64,000 nt of DNA from assembly GCA_016702335.1 (NCBI GenBank), contig JADJEF010000003.1:124001-188000 (forward strand), given 5' to 3'. Made by a program: the position numbers and the translations under genes. Shown in pieces: positions 16,779-26,511 of the stretch (the first letter of the stretch is position 1; every line of letters begins with the position of its first letter). Under the pieces are notes generated by a model. The model was not told the origin of the DNA. It was given only the letters and a program-made list of their open reading frames with translations, and did no database searches. This DNA comes from Rhodocyclaceae bacterium. GTDB taxonomy: Bacteria; Pseudomonadota; Gammaproteobacteria; Burkholderiales; Rhodocyclaceae.

Positions 16779-18551
16779 ATGAACAGCCCTGCCGACGCCA
16801 CGCTCGATCTGGTTTTTCTCTGGCATATGCATCAGCCGGATTACCGTGACCACGGCAGTCCCCAAGTCGGCGCTGGCGAGACGGCGATAGGCGGCACAGA
16901 AGCGGGTGTGACGGGCCGTGGCGAGTTCGTCATGCCGTGGGTGTACCTGCACGCGTTGAAGGATTACTCAGACATGGCCGCGCATCTTGAGCGCCACCCC
17001 AAGATCCGCTGCGTGGTCAATTTTGTGCCCGTGCTGCTCGAACAGATCGAAGACTACGTGCAGCAGTTCGAATGCGGGCAGTTCCGCGACCCGTTGCTGC
17101 GCCTACTGGCGACCGACGACTTGTGCTGTTTGCCTGTCGCTGACCGCAATCTGCTGCTGCAAGCCTGTTTTCGCAGCAATCACCACACCATGCTGCGCCC
17201 GTTTCCCCACTACATCCGCCTGCTTGACGTGCACACCAGCTTGGCCAAAGAAGGCACGGCGGCGCTTGACTATCTATCAGGGGCCTATTTTTCTGATTTG
17301 CTCACGTGGTATCACCTGGCCTGGACAGGCGAGGACGAGCGGCGCAAGAACCCCCTGATCGCGCGCCTGATGAGCAAGGGCGAGGGCTACAACGTCAGCG
17401 ACCGGCGTGACCTGCTGGGTGCCATCGGCGCTGTCATTACCGGCATCATTCCCCGCTTCCGCGCGCTCGCGGCGCGGGGGCAGATCGAAATTTCATCCAC
17501 ACCGCAGACGCACCCGCTGTCACCTCTGTTGCTCGACTTTGCCGTGGCGCGCGAAAGCCAGCCCGATGCGCCCTTGCCCTTCACTGCGGCTTACCCGGGC
17601 GGTCTTGCACGGGTGCGTCACCATATCGAGCGCGCGCGAGTTACCCATGCCGAGCGCTTTGGCGCGCCGCCCACGGGCATGTGGCCGGCCGAGGGGGCGC
17701 TTTCGCAGGCGTTTGTGAGACACCTGGCGCAAGCCGATATTCGCTGGTTGGCCAGCGGCGAAGGGGTATTGCGCAACAGTCTGCATGCGTGCGGGATAGA
17801 CGATCCGCGTGCCGCTTTCCGTCCCTGGGCCTTGCCCGATGCGCCTGGGACGACACTATTCTTTCGTGATGAACGGCTCTCTGACCTGATCGGCTTTGAC
17901 TACGCGAAATGGCACGGGCGCGATGCCGCCCAGCACTTGGTGGGCGAACTGGAGGCGATTCGTGCCGCGACCCCGGCGGGCGAGAAGGCAGTGGTCGGCA
18001 TCATTCTCGATGGCGAAAACGCCTGGGAGCATTACCCCTACAACGGCTACTACTTCTTTGATGATCTGTACGGAATGCTTGCCGAGCACACGCAGATCAA
18101 TACCACGACCTATGCTGACATTCTGGAGCAAGGCGTCACCGCTGCTCTGCTGCCCAAACTGGTCGCCGGTAGCTGGGTGTACGGCACGCTGTCGACGTGG
18201 ATTGGCGATGTGCAGAAAAATCGCGCCTGGGACTTGCTCTGTGCGGCCAAGCAAAGCTACGACCGTGTCGTACTGAGTGGTCGCCTGAGCGAAAGTGCCG
18301 CAGCGGGTGCGGCCCACCAATTGGCTGTGTGCGAAAGCTCGGACTGGTTCTGGTGGTTTGGCGACTACAACCCGGCCACCGCGGTCGCCGGTTTTGATCG
18401 CTTGTACCGACGAAATCTGCGACAGCTGTATCACTTTCTTGAACTGACACCGCCCACCGTTCTCGATCAACCGATTTCGGCCGGTAATGAGGGACCCGAT
18501 CACGAAAGTGTCAGCGGTGCAATGCGCCGAGCGACCCCTTCCGGGCGCTGA
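16779..18551 (+). CDS. Glycoside hydrolase family 57 protein
   Basis: Retaining alpha-glucan-active enzyme, probably acting on glycogen or maltodextrins as an amylase, 4-alpha-glucanotransferase or branching enzyme; the exact activity cannot be told. It has 590 residues. Conserved regions: HMHQPDYRD (residues 16-24), the likely nucleophile region GMWPAEGALS, and GIILDGENAWEHYPYNG with the acid/base Asp. Residues 25-48 form an extra loop before GEFVMPWVYLHALKDY, and this loop contains a copy of the dispersed repeat (16864-16886). It lies between glgC and glgP in one operon. Confidence 0.92.
   Translation: MNSPADATLDLVFLWHMHQPDYRDHGSPQVGAGETAIGGTEAGVTGRGEFVMPWVYLHALKDYSDMAAHLERHPKIRCVVNFVPVLLEQIEDYVQQFECGQFRDPLLRLLATDDLCCLPVADRNLLLQACFRSNHHTMLRPFPHYIRLLDVHTSLAKEGTAALDYLSGAYFSDLLTWYHLAWTGEDERRKNPLIARLMSKGEGYNVSDRRDLLGAIGAVITGIIPRFRALAARGQIEISSTPQTHPLSPLLLDFAVARESQPDAPLPFTAAYPGGLARVRHHIERARVTHAERFGAPPTGMWPAEGALSQAFVRHLAQADIRWLASGEGVLRNSLHACGIDDPRAAFRPWALPDAPGTTLFFRDERLSDLIGFDYAKWHGRDAAQHLVGELEAIRAATPAGEKAVVGIILDGENAWEHYPYNGYYFFDDLYGMLAEHTQINTTTYADILEQGVTAALLPKLVAGSWVYGTLSTWIGDVQKNRAWDLLCAAKQSYDRVVLSGRLSESAAAGAAHQLAVCESSDWFWWFGDYNPATAVAGFDRLYRRNLRQLYHFLELTPPTVLDQPISAGNEGPDHESVSGAMRRATPSGR
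16864..16886 (+). repeat. Dispersed 23-bp hairpin repeat, copy 2 (inside the GH57 gene)
   Basis: Loop CGAG. It reads QVGAGETA in an extra loop that follows the conserved HMHQPDYRD motif. Confidence 0.9.
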
Positions 18552-18618
18552 TACCGCGATGGGGCGCACCGCAAAATCATCCCCCCCCTGTTCTATGAAC
18601 CAAGACTGAGAGCTGATC

Positions 18619-21174
18619 ATGGCTGGCACACGCTACAAACTGGAGATCAATCCTGAAGTTCCCGAGCGTCTGGTGCGGCTGGAAGAGGTCGCAAACAACC
18701 TCTGGTACAGTTGGGACCGTCCCACGCGCGCCTTGTTCGGCCGCTTGCATCCGGGCTTGTGGCGTGCCGTCAAGCACAGCCCGAAAGCCTTCCTCAAGCG
18801 GGTAGATCAGAAGCGCCTGCGCGAGATCGCCGACGACCCAATTTTTCTGGGCACGATGAATCGCGTGCTCTCGGTCTATGACACCTACCACGCGCGACCG
18901 AGCTATGTCGAGCAGCCCGGCAAGTCGCTGCTGGGCAAGGACGATCGCATTGCTTACTTCTGCGCCGAATTTGGTTTTCATGAAAGCCTGCCGATTTACT
19001 CAGGGGGTCTGGGCATTCTCGCGGGCGACCACTGCAAGGGCGCGTCCGATCTGTATCTGCCCTTCGTTGCCGTGGGGCTGCTGTATCGGCAGGGCTACTT
19101 CCAGCAAACCATCGACCGGGAGGGCCAGCAGCATGCGCATTACGAAGATAACGATTTCGACGACATGCCGATCGAGCCGGTGCTGGATGCCGAGGGCAAC
19201 GAAGTGCGCGTTTCAGTCGATTTTCCCGGACGCAAGGTGTGGGCCAAGGTGTGGAATGCGCGCGTGGGCAATACCGAGCTGTATTTGCTCGATACCTACC
19301 TTGAAGAAAACAGCGCTGAAGACCGCAACATTACCCACCAACTGTACGGCGGCGATCGCCGCGTGCGTATCGAGCAGGAGATTTTGCTTGGTGTAGGCGG
19401 AGTACGCGCACTTCAGGTCATTGGCATCAAGCCCACGGTGTGGCACATCAACGAGGGACACGCGGCCTTTCTCATCCTTGAGCGGATTCGCGATCTGATG
19501 GGGCAGGGACTGGATTTCTCCGCCGCCATCGAAGCCTCGGCGTCGAACACCGTATTCACGACACACACGCCAGTGCCCGCCGGCCATGATCACTTTGCTG
19601 ACGAGATGGTGCTGCACTATTTCACCGGGTTTTGTCACAGCATTGGCATGAGTGCGCATCGGGTCCTTGATTTGGGCCACGTGCGTGGCGGTGGTGAATT
19701 CAACATGACTGCGCTGGCCCTGCGCGGCTCGCGCTTTCATAACGGCGTGTCGCGTATTCACGGTGAGGTGTCGGCCGACATTTGCCACGAAATGTGGCCG
19801 CAGGTGTCGCCGGGCGAAAACCCGATGACCTATGTTACCAACGCTGTGCATGTACCGACGTTTCTGGCTACCGACTGGTACGAGACCTTTGATCGCTATT
19901 TGGGTCTGGGCTGGCAACACCGGCAACCTGATCCCCAGTGTTGGCAAGGCGTTCACCGGATTCCGGACCAGATTTTCTGGAGTATCCGTCAGTCCTTGAA
20001 AGCGCAGATGCTGCATCTGGTTTCTGACCGTGTTCGTGTCCAGCATCTGCGTAACCAGGGCTCGGAAACCCACCTTGACCGGGTACTGCGCTTTGCTGAC
20101 CCGGCCAACCCGACCGTACTCACCATCGGTTTCGCCCGGCGCTTTGCGACCTACAAGCGAGCGAATCTGTTAGCCAACAACATCGACTGGCTCAAGGAAA
20201 TTCTCACCAATGCCCAGCATCCGATCTTGTTCATCTTCGCCGGCAAAGCACATCCGGCGGATGTGCCCGGGCAGCAGCTGATCAAGGAAATTTCTCAGCT
20301 ATCCCGGCAGCCCGAGTTCGAGGGCCGCATTCTGTTGGTCGAGGGTTATGACCTGCATCTGGCGCGCCGGCTGGTTGCTGGCGTAGACGTCTGGCTGAAC
20401 AACCCGGTGTATCCGCTGGAGGCCTCGGGTACCTCGGGCATGAAGGCGGCGATCAATGGTGCGATCAATCTGTCGGTGCTCGATGGCTGGTGGGGCGAGG
20501 GTTACGATGGCAAGAACGGCTGGGCGATCAGGCCCACGGCCGCCGGCCTTGCACCTGAGATTCGTGACTCGGAAGAGGCGCGCACGCTGTATGAGTTGCT
20601 GCAAGACAGTGTGGTGCCCCAGTACTACCGCAACACCTCGCTCGGTTATTCGCCCGACTGGGTGGCAATGGCCAAGCAGTCCATTGCCACCATCCTGCCG
20701 CGCTTCAACATGCAGCGCATGCTCAAGGATTATGTCGGCAAGCTTTACTCCCCTGCGGCCGCGCAATGGCGGCAGTATTCGGCCAACGACTTTGCCGCCG
20801 CACGACAAATTGCCGACTGGAAGGGACGCGTCCGCGCCGCCTGGTCTGGCGTGCAGTTGCGCCGTATCGATCAACCGGTCACGCGCATTCGCCACGGTCA
20901 GTCACTGCATTTCGCTATCGTGGTGCAGCTCAACGGACTGGTGCCGGCAGATCTGCAGGTGGAACTGGTATTCAACCGCCCCGGCGACAGCAATTCTCAA
21001 CGTGCGCGCCGCTTCAACCTGCGCTACGAGCGGCCTCTGGAACATGGGGAGCACCTTTACACGCACGAACTCACTCTGGAGCAGTGCGGAAAGATGGAAT
21101 ACCGTATCCGCGCCTTCCCGACCCATGCTTTCCTGACCCATCCGTTTGAGATGGGCATGATGGTTTGGCTGTAA
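18619..21174 (+). CDS. glgP: Alpha-glucan (glycogen) phosphorylase
   Basis: Releases glucose 1-phosphate from glycogen or maltodextrin, using pyridoxal phosphate. It has 851 residues and belongs to the phosphorylase type with an N-terminal DUF3417 domain (NNLWYSWDRPTRALF at about residues 29-43). The PLP lysine is Lys609 in GTSGMKAAINGAINLS. It supplies glucose 1-phosphate when the neighbouring synthesis genes are off. It starts 67 bp after the GH57 gene and ends 10 bp before pgi. Confidence 0.95.
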   Translation: MAGTRYKLEINPEVPERLVRLEEVANNLWYSWDRPTRALFGRLHPGLWRAVKHSPKAFLKRVDQKRLREIADDPIFLGTMNRVLSVYDTYHARPSYVEQPGKSLLGKDDRIAYFCAEFGFHESLPIYSGGLGILAGDHCKGASDLYLPFVAVGLLYRQGYFQQTIDREGQQHAHYEDNDFDDMPIEPVLDAEGNEVRVSVDFPGRKVWAKVWNARVGNTELYLLDTYLEENSAEDRNITHQLYGGDRRVRIEQEILLGVGGVRALQVIGIKPTVWHINEGHAAFLILERIRDLMGQGLDFSAAIEASASNTVFTTHTPVPAGHDHFADEMVLHYFTGFCHSIGMSAHRVLDLGHVRGGGEFNMTALALRGSRFHNGVSRIHGEVSADICHEMWPQVSPGENPMTYVTNAVHVPTFLATDWYETFDRYLGLGWQHRQPDPQCWQGVHRIPDQIFWSIRQSLKAQMLHLVSDRVRVQHLRNQGSETHLDRVLRFADPANPTVLTIGFARRFATYKRANLLANNIDWLKEILTNAQHPILFIFAGKAHPADVPGQQLIKEISQLSRQPEFEGRILLVEGYDLHLARRLVAGVDVWLNNPVYPLEASGTSGMKAAINGAINLSVLDGWWGEGYDGKNGWAIRPTAAGLAPEIRDSEEARTLYELLQDSVVPQYYRNTSLGYSPDWVAMAKQSIATILPRFNMQRMLKDYVGKLYSPAAAQWRQYSANDFAAARQIADWKGRVRAAWSGVQLRRIDQPVTRIRHGQSLHFAIVVQLNGLVPADLQVELVFNRPGDSNSQRARRFNLRYERPLEHGEHLYTHELTLEQCGKMEYRIRAFPTHAFLTHPFEMGMMVWL

Positions 21175-21184
21175 GGAGACTACG

Positions 21185-22834
21185 ATGACTACTTTGACCT
21201 CTAGCGGCGTGTGGGCAGCTTTGCAGGCGCTGGCGCGAACTGAGCGTGATATTCAGTTGCGCGAGCGCTTTGTCAGCGATACCGCGCGCTTTGCGCATTT
21301 CTCGCTGCAAGAAGAGGGGCTGTTGCTTGATTATTCCAAGCAGCGTGTCAGTACCGAGGTGATGGATGCGCTGCGTGCCCTCTGGCAGGTGGCCCATGTG
21401 CCCCGCCAGATAGCGGCCATGTGGAGTGGCGAACCGATCAATCACACCGAGGGCAGGGCGGTGTTACACATTGCTCTGCGCCATCAGGGCGAAGCCGCGA
21501 TCAGGGTGGCTGGACAGGATGTCATGCCGGATGTCCGGCGCGTACTGGCCAAAATGCGCTCGTTCTGCGCTGACGTTCATGGCGGTCATTGGCGTGGCGC
21601 GACCGGGCAGGCGATCCGGCGCGTGGTTAATATTGGCATCGGCGGCTCGGACCTGGGTCCGCGCATGGCTGCGCAGGCCCTGTCGGCTTTTCGGCAGACG
21701 GGTATTGAGGTTGAGTTTGTCGCCAATCTCGATGCCGCCGACCTCGCCACGGTCCTCGCGCGGTGCACGCCCGACGACACGCTGTTCATCATTGCCAGCA
21801 AGACCTTCACCACGCAAGAGACGATGCAGAACGCCCACTCCGCGCGTCAATGGCTGGTTGCCGCGCTGGGTGAAGCGGCGGTGGCGCGGCACTTTGTCGC
21901 CGTGTCGACCAACCATGCGGCGGTGTCAGCGTTTGGCATCAATCCCGACAATACCTTCGAGTTCTGGGATTGGGTCGGCGGGCGCTTTTCGCTCTGGTCG
22001 GCCATCGGGTTGCCGCTGGCGCTCGCCGTTGGCATGGATCACTTCGAGCAACTGCTGGCCGGGGCCTATGCCATGGATCAGCACTTCTTCAGCGCACCGG
22101 TCGAGCGCAATCTGCCCGCGACGCTTGCCCTGCTGGAAGTCTGGAACACCAATTTTCTCGGTGCCCAAAGTCGCGCCTTGCTACCGTACAGCCAGTCGCT
22201 GGGCCTGCTGCCACGCTATTTACAGCAACTGGAAATGGAGTCGAACGGAAAACAGGTCGACCGTGCCGGCAATGCGCTGCAATGCGACAGCTCACCCGTT
22301 CTGTGGGGTGAACCGGGCACCAACGGCCAGCATGCGTTCTATCAGCAGATTCATCAGGGCGGACGCGTTATTCCGTGTGAGTTTCTCGCTGTGATCGAGC
22401 CCGATTACGCCTTGCCCGGGCATCACGAAAAGTTGCTCGCACACTGCTTTGCTCAGAGTGAGGCCTTGATGCGTGGCAAGACGCTGGCCGAAGCCCAAGC
22501 CGAGCTGGGAATCGCCGTGTCACCAGCGCCGACTTGCGAAAAAGCGGGGTCGCTGGCCCCCTACAAGGTATTCCCTGGTAACCAACCCTCCACCACACTG
22601 CTTTTGCCAAAACTTACGCCCTATACGCTGGGCCAGTTGCTGGCCCTGTATGAGCACAAGGTGTTCGTCCTGGGGGCGCTATGGAATATCAATTCTTTCG
22701 ATCAGTGGGGGGTTGAATATGGCAAACAGTTGGCCAGCCGTCTCCTGCCTATCCTCGAAGGAAGAACCCCCGCCGAGGGGCTGGACAGTTCAACCGCTGG
22801 CTTAATCGCGGCGGTGCAGAGTATCCGCGTATGA
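21185..22834 (+). CDS. pgi: Glucose-6-phosphate isomerase
   Basis: Interconverts glucose 6-phosphate and fructose 6-phosphate. It has 549 residues. Signatures: VNIGIGGSDLGPRMAAQAL, FIIASKTFTTQETM, MESNGKQVDRAG with the catalytic Glu region, and the C-terminal ALYEHKVFVLGALWNINSFDQWGVEYGK. A copy of the dispersed repeat (22513-22535) encodes AVSPAPT near residue 445, in a region variable in the family. It overlaps glgA by 4 bp, which ties central carbon flux to glycogen synthesis. Confidence 0.97.
   Translation: MTTLTSSGVWAALQALARTERDIQLRERFVSDTARFAHFSLQEEGLLLDYSKQRVSTEVMDALRALWQVAHVPRQIAAMWSGEPINHTEGRAVLHIALRHQGEAAIRVAGQDVMPDVRRVLAKMRSFCADVHGGHWRGATGQAIRRVVNIGIGGSDLGPRMAAQALSAFRQTGIEVEFVANLDAADLATVLARCTPDDTLFIIASKTFTTQETMQNAHSARQWLVAALGEAAVARHFVAVSTNHAAVSAFGINPDNTFEFWDWVGGRFSLWSAIGLPLALAVGMDHFEQLLAGAYAMDQHFFSAPVERNLPATLALLEVWNTNFLGAQSRALLPYSQSLGLLPRYLQQLEMESNGKQVDRAGNALQCDSSPVLWGEPGTNGQHAFYQQIHQGGRVIPCEFLAVIEPDYALPGHHEKLLAHCFAQSEALMRGKTLAEAQAELGIAVSPAPTCEKAGSLAPYKVFPGNQPSTTLLLPKLTPYTLGQLLALYEHKVFVLGALWNINSFDQWGVEYGKQLASRLLPILEGRTPAEGLDSSTAGLIAAVQSIRV
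22513..22535 (-). repeat. Dispersed 23-bp hairpin repeat, copy 3 (inside pgi)
   Basis: Loop TGAC. It reads AVSPAPT in the pgi frame. Confidence 0.88.
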
Positions 22835-24273
22835 AGGTGCTGTTTGCGGCCTCCGAGATGGCCCCCTGGGTGAAGACCGGCGGGCTCGGTGATGTGGCCG
22901 GAGCACTGCCGCTCGCCCTGCGCGCTCAGGGCGTCGATGTGCGCGTACTCCTGCCGCTTTATCCGGCACTACGCGCGGCGTTTGCGTCATCCGAAGCAGT
23001 GGTGCGCATTCCTGCCGTGGGGCATATGCCGGCGGGTTCGCTGCACCTGGCGACCACGGCGGACGGGCTGCCGCTTTACCTGCTCGAATGCAATGCGCTG
23101 TTTGATCGCCCAGGCAACCCGTACCTTGGCCCGGACGGCCGTGATCTGCCCGACAACGCGCTGCGCTTTGGCATGCTTGCTCACGCGGCGGCCTTGCTGG
23201 CTACCGACGCGTCACCGCTGTCTTGGCACCCCGAGGTGCTGCACTGCCACGACTGGCAGACCGCACTGGCTCCGGCCTACCTGCGCTATCGCCTGGGTCT
23301 GGTCAGTGGTCACGCACGCACGGTGCTCACGGTGCACAATTTGGCGTTTCAGGGCTTGTTTGGGCGCGATATGCTCGAGCCCTTGGGTTTGCCGGCGGAT
23401 TGCTGGCATCTGCATGGCGTCGAGTACCACGGCTACCTGTCCTTTCTAAAGGCCGGGCTGCAGCATGCCGATGCGCTCACCACTGTCAGCCCCACCTACG
23501 CGCGCGAGATTCAGACCGCTGCCGAAGGGATGGGGCTAGATGGCTTGTTGCGCTATCGCGCTGCCGATTTGACCGGCATCATCAACGGCATAGACACCGT
23601 GCAATGGGATCCGGCGACGGATGTCCACTTGCCCGTACATTTTGATCACAAACGGTTAAAGCATAAAAAAGCGGCGACACAGGCCTTGCGTCGTGAGTTG
23701 GGCTTGGCGACAGAGTGTTCCGGGCCGTTGCTCGGCGTTGTCAGTCGCTTGACGCAACAAAAGGGGCTGGATCTTTTGCCACCCATTGCCGACCGACTCG
23801 CCGCCTTGCCGGTGCAACTGGCGGTGCTGGGCAGCGGTGATCAGGCATTGGAGGCAGCGTATGCCGAGTTGGGCCGACAGTACCCGGCTCAGTTTTCTGT
23901 GCAAATCGGTTTCGACGAGGGTTTGGCGCACCGCATCGAGGCGGGGGTCGATCTGTTCCTCATGCCATCCCGTTTTGAGCCATGCGGCCTCAATCAGCTC
24001 TATAGCCTGCGCTACGGCACACCGCCCATTGTGCGGGCCACTGGCGGCCTCGCCGATACCGTGATTGATGCAGCCGACGCCGCTCGCGGTACGGGCTTCG
24101 TTTTCACCAACGCCAGCCCTGAGGCTTTGCTTGCGACCATCGAGCGCGCGTGCGGCCTATGGCGAAATTCCCCGCAGTTTCACGTGCTGCAACAGCGGGG
24201 AATGCGCGCAGATTATTCATGGCGGCAGCCCGCACAGGCAATTGCCGCCATCTACCAGCGTTTACTGCACTGA
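22831..24273 (+). CDS. glgA: Glycogen synthase (ADP-glucose)
   Basis: Transfers glucose from ADP-glucose to the growing alpha-1,4 chain (GT5). It has 480 residues. The N-terminal KTGGLGDVAGALP (residues 15-27) binds ADP-glucose; the C-terminal Rossmann half has FEPCGLNQLYSLRYGTPPIVRATGGLADTV. The start overlaps the pgi stop (ATGA). malQ begins 2 bp after its stop. Confidence 0.97.
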   Translation: MKVLFAASEMAPWVKTGGLGDVAGALPLALRAQGVDVRVLLPLYPALRAAFASSEAVVRIPAVGHMPAGSLHLATTADGLPLYLLECNALFDRPGNPYLGPDGRDLPDNALRFGMLAHAAALLATDASPLSWHPEVLHCHDWQTALAPAYLRYRLGLVSGHARTVLTVHNLAFQGLFGRDMLEPLGLPADCWHLHGVEYHGYLSFLKAGLQHADALTTVSPTYAREIQTAAEGMGLDGLLRYRAADLTGIINGIDTVQWDPATDVHLPVHFDHKRLKHKKAATQALRRELGLATECSGPLLGVVSRLTQQKGLDLLPPIADRLAALPVQLAVLGSGDQALEAAYAELGRQYPAQFSVQIGFDEGLAHRIEAGVDLFLMPSRFEPCGLNQLYSLRYGTPPIVRATGGLADTVIDAADAARGTGFVFTNASPEALLATIERACGLWRNSPQFHVLQQRGMRADYSWRQPAQAIAAIYQRLLH

Positions 24274-24275
24274 TT

Positions 24276-25802
24276 ATGCCGACCACAGTTTCCCGGCGTG
24301 CCGCCGGCATTTTGCTGCACCCCACCTCATTGCCCGGCCCCCACGGTTCGGGTGATCTCGGACGGGATGCGTACCGCTTTGTTGATTGGCTTGCGGCCTC
24401 CGGACAAACGCTCTGGCAAGTGCTGCCGCTGGGCGAAATCGGCCCGGGCAATTCGCCGTACATGAGCCGCTCGACGTTTGCCGGTAACGTACTGCTCATT
24501 GATTTGACCGAACTGGCCGATCGTGGCTGGCTGGATCATGCCGATCTGGTGGTAAGCCCGGCGGAAAATCGGCTGCGGATTGATTTCGCTACGGTCATTC
24601 CACTGCGCATGCAGCGATTACGTCGAGCGGCCACGCGCTTCTTGCACGCGGCAACCACCTCGGATAAATCTTCCTTTACCCAGTTTTGTGCTGAGCACCA
24701 TCGCTGGCTAGATGACTATGGGCTGTTCATGGCCTTGAGCAACAGTTTCGCGAGCGATGACTGGCCGGCTTGGCCCGCCGAACTGGCTCATCGCGATCAG
24801 TGTGCGCTGAATGACGCGCGCCACGCCCATGCCGACGAGATCAGCTTCTGGAAATTTTGTCAGTGGTGCTACGCCCGGCAGTGGAGAAGCCTGAAGACCT
24901 ACGCCAACGAGCGCGGAGTCAAAATTGTCGGCGACATGCCGATTTTTGTAGCGCATCAGAGTGCGGATGTGTGGGTCAACCCCGATCTGTTCGAACTCGA
25001 TAGCAACGGACGCAGCACCGTGGTAGCGGGCGTTCCTCCCGATTATTTCAGCGAAACCGGCCAACTCTGGGGCAACCCCCTGTACCGCTGGTCGCGCCAT
25101 GCAGACTCGGGTTTTGCCTGGTGGTGTGAGCGCATGCGTCAGGCCAGCGATCAGTCCGATCTCATTCGCATCGATCACTTCCGTGGCTTTGTCGCGTATT
25201 GGGAGGTGGGCGCGAACGAAGTTACTGCGGTCGACGGACGCTGGGTCCCTGGTCCGGGTGCGGCACTATTCAAGGCGATACGCAAGGCGCTGGGTGACTT
25301 GCCCATCATTGCCGAAGATCTTGGTGTGATCACGGAGGACGTAAAGGCGCTGCGCGAACAGTTGGGCCTGCCCGGTATGCGGGTGTTCCAGTTTGCCTTC
25401 GGCGGTGATGCGACCCATCTCTTTTTGCCGCACATGTACGAACCGAACACAGTGGCCTACAGCGGCACTCACGACAACGATACGCTCGTCGGTTGGTGGC
25501 AGACGACAAGTTTGCGAGAGCGCGCGTTCATTCAGCACTATCTGGGCAGCGATGGACGCGCGATTCAATGGGACGCCATGCGCGCCCTGTCAAGCTCGGT
25601 TGCTGACCGAGTGATCTACCCGATGCAAGACGTGCTCGGTTTGGGCGGTGAGCATCGCATGAATCGCCCCGGACTGCCCACCGGCAACTGGGGCTGGCGC
25701 TTTGCTTGGGAGCAGTTGGAAGAGTGGCACGGCCGAACCTTGGCTCACTTTTCGGCGGCGCATGGGCGCAGCGCATTGAGTCTGGCAGAACTGCCGGCAT
25801 GA
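24276..25802 (+). CDS. malQ: 4-alpha-glucanotransferase (amylomaltase)
   Basis: Disproportionates maltodextrins (GH77). The start at 24276 (MPTTVSRRAAGILLHPTSLPGPHGSGDLG) follows the glgA stop by 2 bp; the longer ORF runs inside glgA. It has 508 residues. Catalytic residues: Asp300 in LIRIDHFRG, the Glu in IIAEDLGVITEDV, and the Asp in GTHDNDTLVGWW. Last gene of the glycogen operon. Confidence 0.96.
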   Translation: MPTTVSRRAAGILLHPTSLPGPHGSGDLGRDAYRFVDWLAASGQTLWQVLPLGEIGPGNSPYMSRSTFAGNVLLIDLTELADRGWLDHADLVVSPAENRLRIDFATVIPLRMQRLRRAATRFLHAATTSDKSSFTQFCAEHHRWLDDYGLFMALSNSFASDDWPAWPAELAHRDQCALNDARHAHADEISFWKFCQWCYARQWRSLKTYANERGVKIVGDMPIFVAHQSADVWVNPDLFELDSNGRSTVVAGVPPDYFSETGQLWGNPLYRWSRHADSGFAWWCERMRQASDQSDLIRIDHFRGFVAYWEVGANEVTAVDGRWVPGPGAALFKAIRKALGDLPIIAEDLGVITEDVKALREQLGLPGMRVFQFAFGGDATHLFLPHMYEPNTVAYSGTHDNDTLVGWWQTTSLRERAFIQHYLGSDGRAIQWDAMRALSSSVADRVIYPMQDVLGLGGEHRMNRPGLPTGNWGWRFAWEQLEEWHGRTLAHFSAAHGRSALSLAELPA

Positions 25803-25945
25803 TCAAGTAACGCGGCAAATCCGCTACCGGCTGGTCAGCGCAGAGCGCCTTGCCGGAATTGCCCCGCTTGCCCGCGTTGCTTGACTATTGCAGAAAATCA
25901 CCGCAGCCAGAATGGGTGAGCCCCGCCTGACGCACACCCCAGAGC

Positions 25946-25976
25946 TTAAAAACGAAAAACCCGCACTAGGCGGGTT
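25946..25976 (-). terminator. Rho-independent terminator after tRNA-Pro
   Basis: On the minus strand, the stem AACCCGC/GCGGGTT (25958-25964 with 25970-25976, loop of five) is followed by TTTTTCGTTTTTAAG. It lies 21 bp beyond the tRNA 3' end and would end the tRNA transcript or the whole ihfA-merR-tRNA unit. Confidence 0.85.
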
Positions 25977-25997
25977 CTCGTGAGGTATTGGCAGTAC

Positions 25998-26074
25998 TGG
26001 TCGGCGTGGCGGGATTCGAACTCGCGACCCCTTGCACCCCATGCAAGTGCGCTACCAGGCTGCGCTACACGCCG
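25998..26074 (-). tRNA. tRNA-Pro (anticodon GGG)
   Basis: A 77-nt cloverleaf on the minus strand. The 5' acceptor CGGCGTG (26074-26068) pairs with CACGCCG before ACCA; CCA is encoded. The anticodon arm CTTGC-ATGGGGT-GCAAG gives anticodon GGG. The T arm has GTTCGAATC. The C1-G72 start is typical of bacterial tRNA-Pro. It follows the ihfA/merR pair, a common betaproteobacterial order. Confidence 0.97.
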
Positions 26075-26121
26075 AGGGCGCGAATTGTAGCAGAGGCGGG
26101 CTTGCTCATTGTGCTTTTTTG

Positions 26122-26511
26122 TCAGACGTGCGCCGTGAAATTGAGAGGCGCTCGCAATAGGGCAATTACTTCCTCTATCTCACTACGCAGCGAACGATTC
26201 GATACGTCGGTACTGTCAGCCATTGCGCCAATTGCATCGCCATCAAGTCGATTGCGCGCACCACTGATGGTGAATCCATCTTGATACAACAACTCACGAA
26301 TGCGGCGCACTAGCAACACTTCATGGTGCTGGTAGTAACGACGGTTTCCTCGCCGCTTGACTGGGCGAAGCTGGGTGAACTCCTGCTCCCAATAGCGAAG
26401 CACATGCGGCTTTACGCCGCACAACTCGCTGACTTCACCAATCGTGAAGTAGCGCTTGGCCGGTATGGGCGGCAGGGCCGCGCGCTCTGTAACCTCAGTC
26501 AGAGTTGACAC
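26122..26511 (-). CDS. MerR-family transcriptional regulator
   Basis: It has 129 residues with an N-terminal MerR winged helix-turn-helix (RYFTIGEVSELCGVKPHVLRYWEQEF) and the RRGNRRYYQHHEV wing. No metal-binding cysteine cluster is seen in the short C terminus, so the ligand is unknown. The start overlaps the end of ihfA by 17 bp. This small MerR protein next to ihfA is a conserved pair in beta- and gammaproteobacteria. Confidence 0.9.
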   Translation of the reverse strand: MSTLTEVTERAALPPIPAKRYFTIGEVSELCGVKPHVLRYWEQEFTQLRPVKRRGNRRYYQHHEVLLVRRIRELLYQDGFTISGARNRLDGDAIGAMADSTDVSNRSLRSEIEEVIALLRAPLNFTAHV

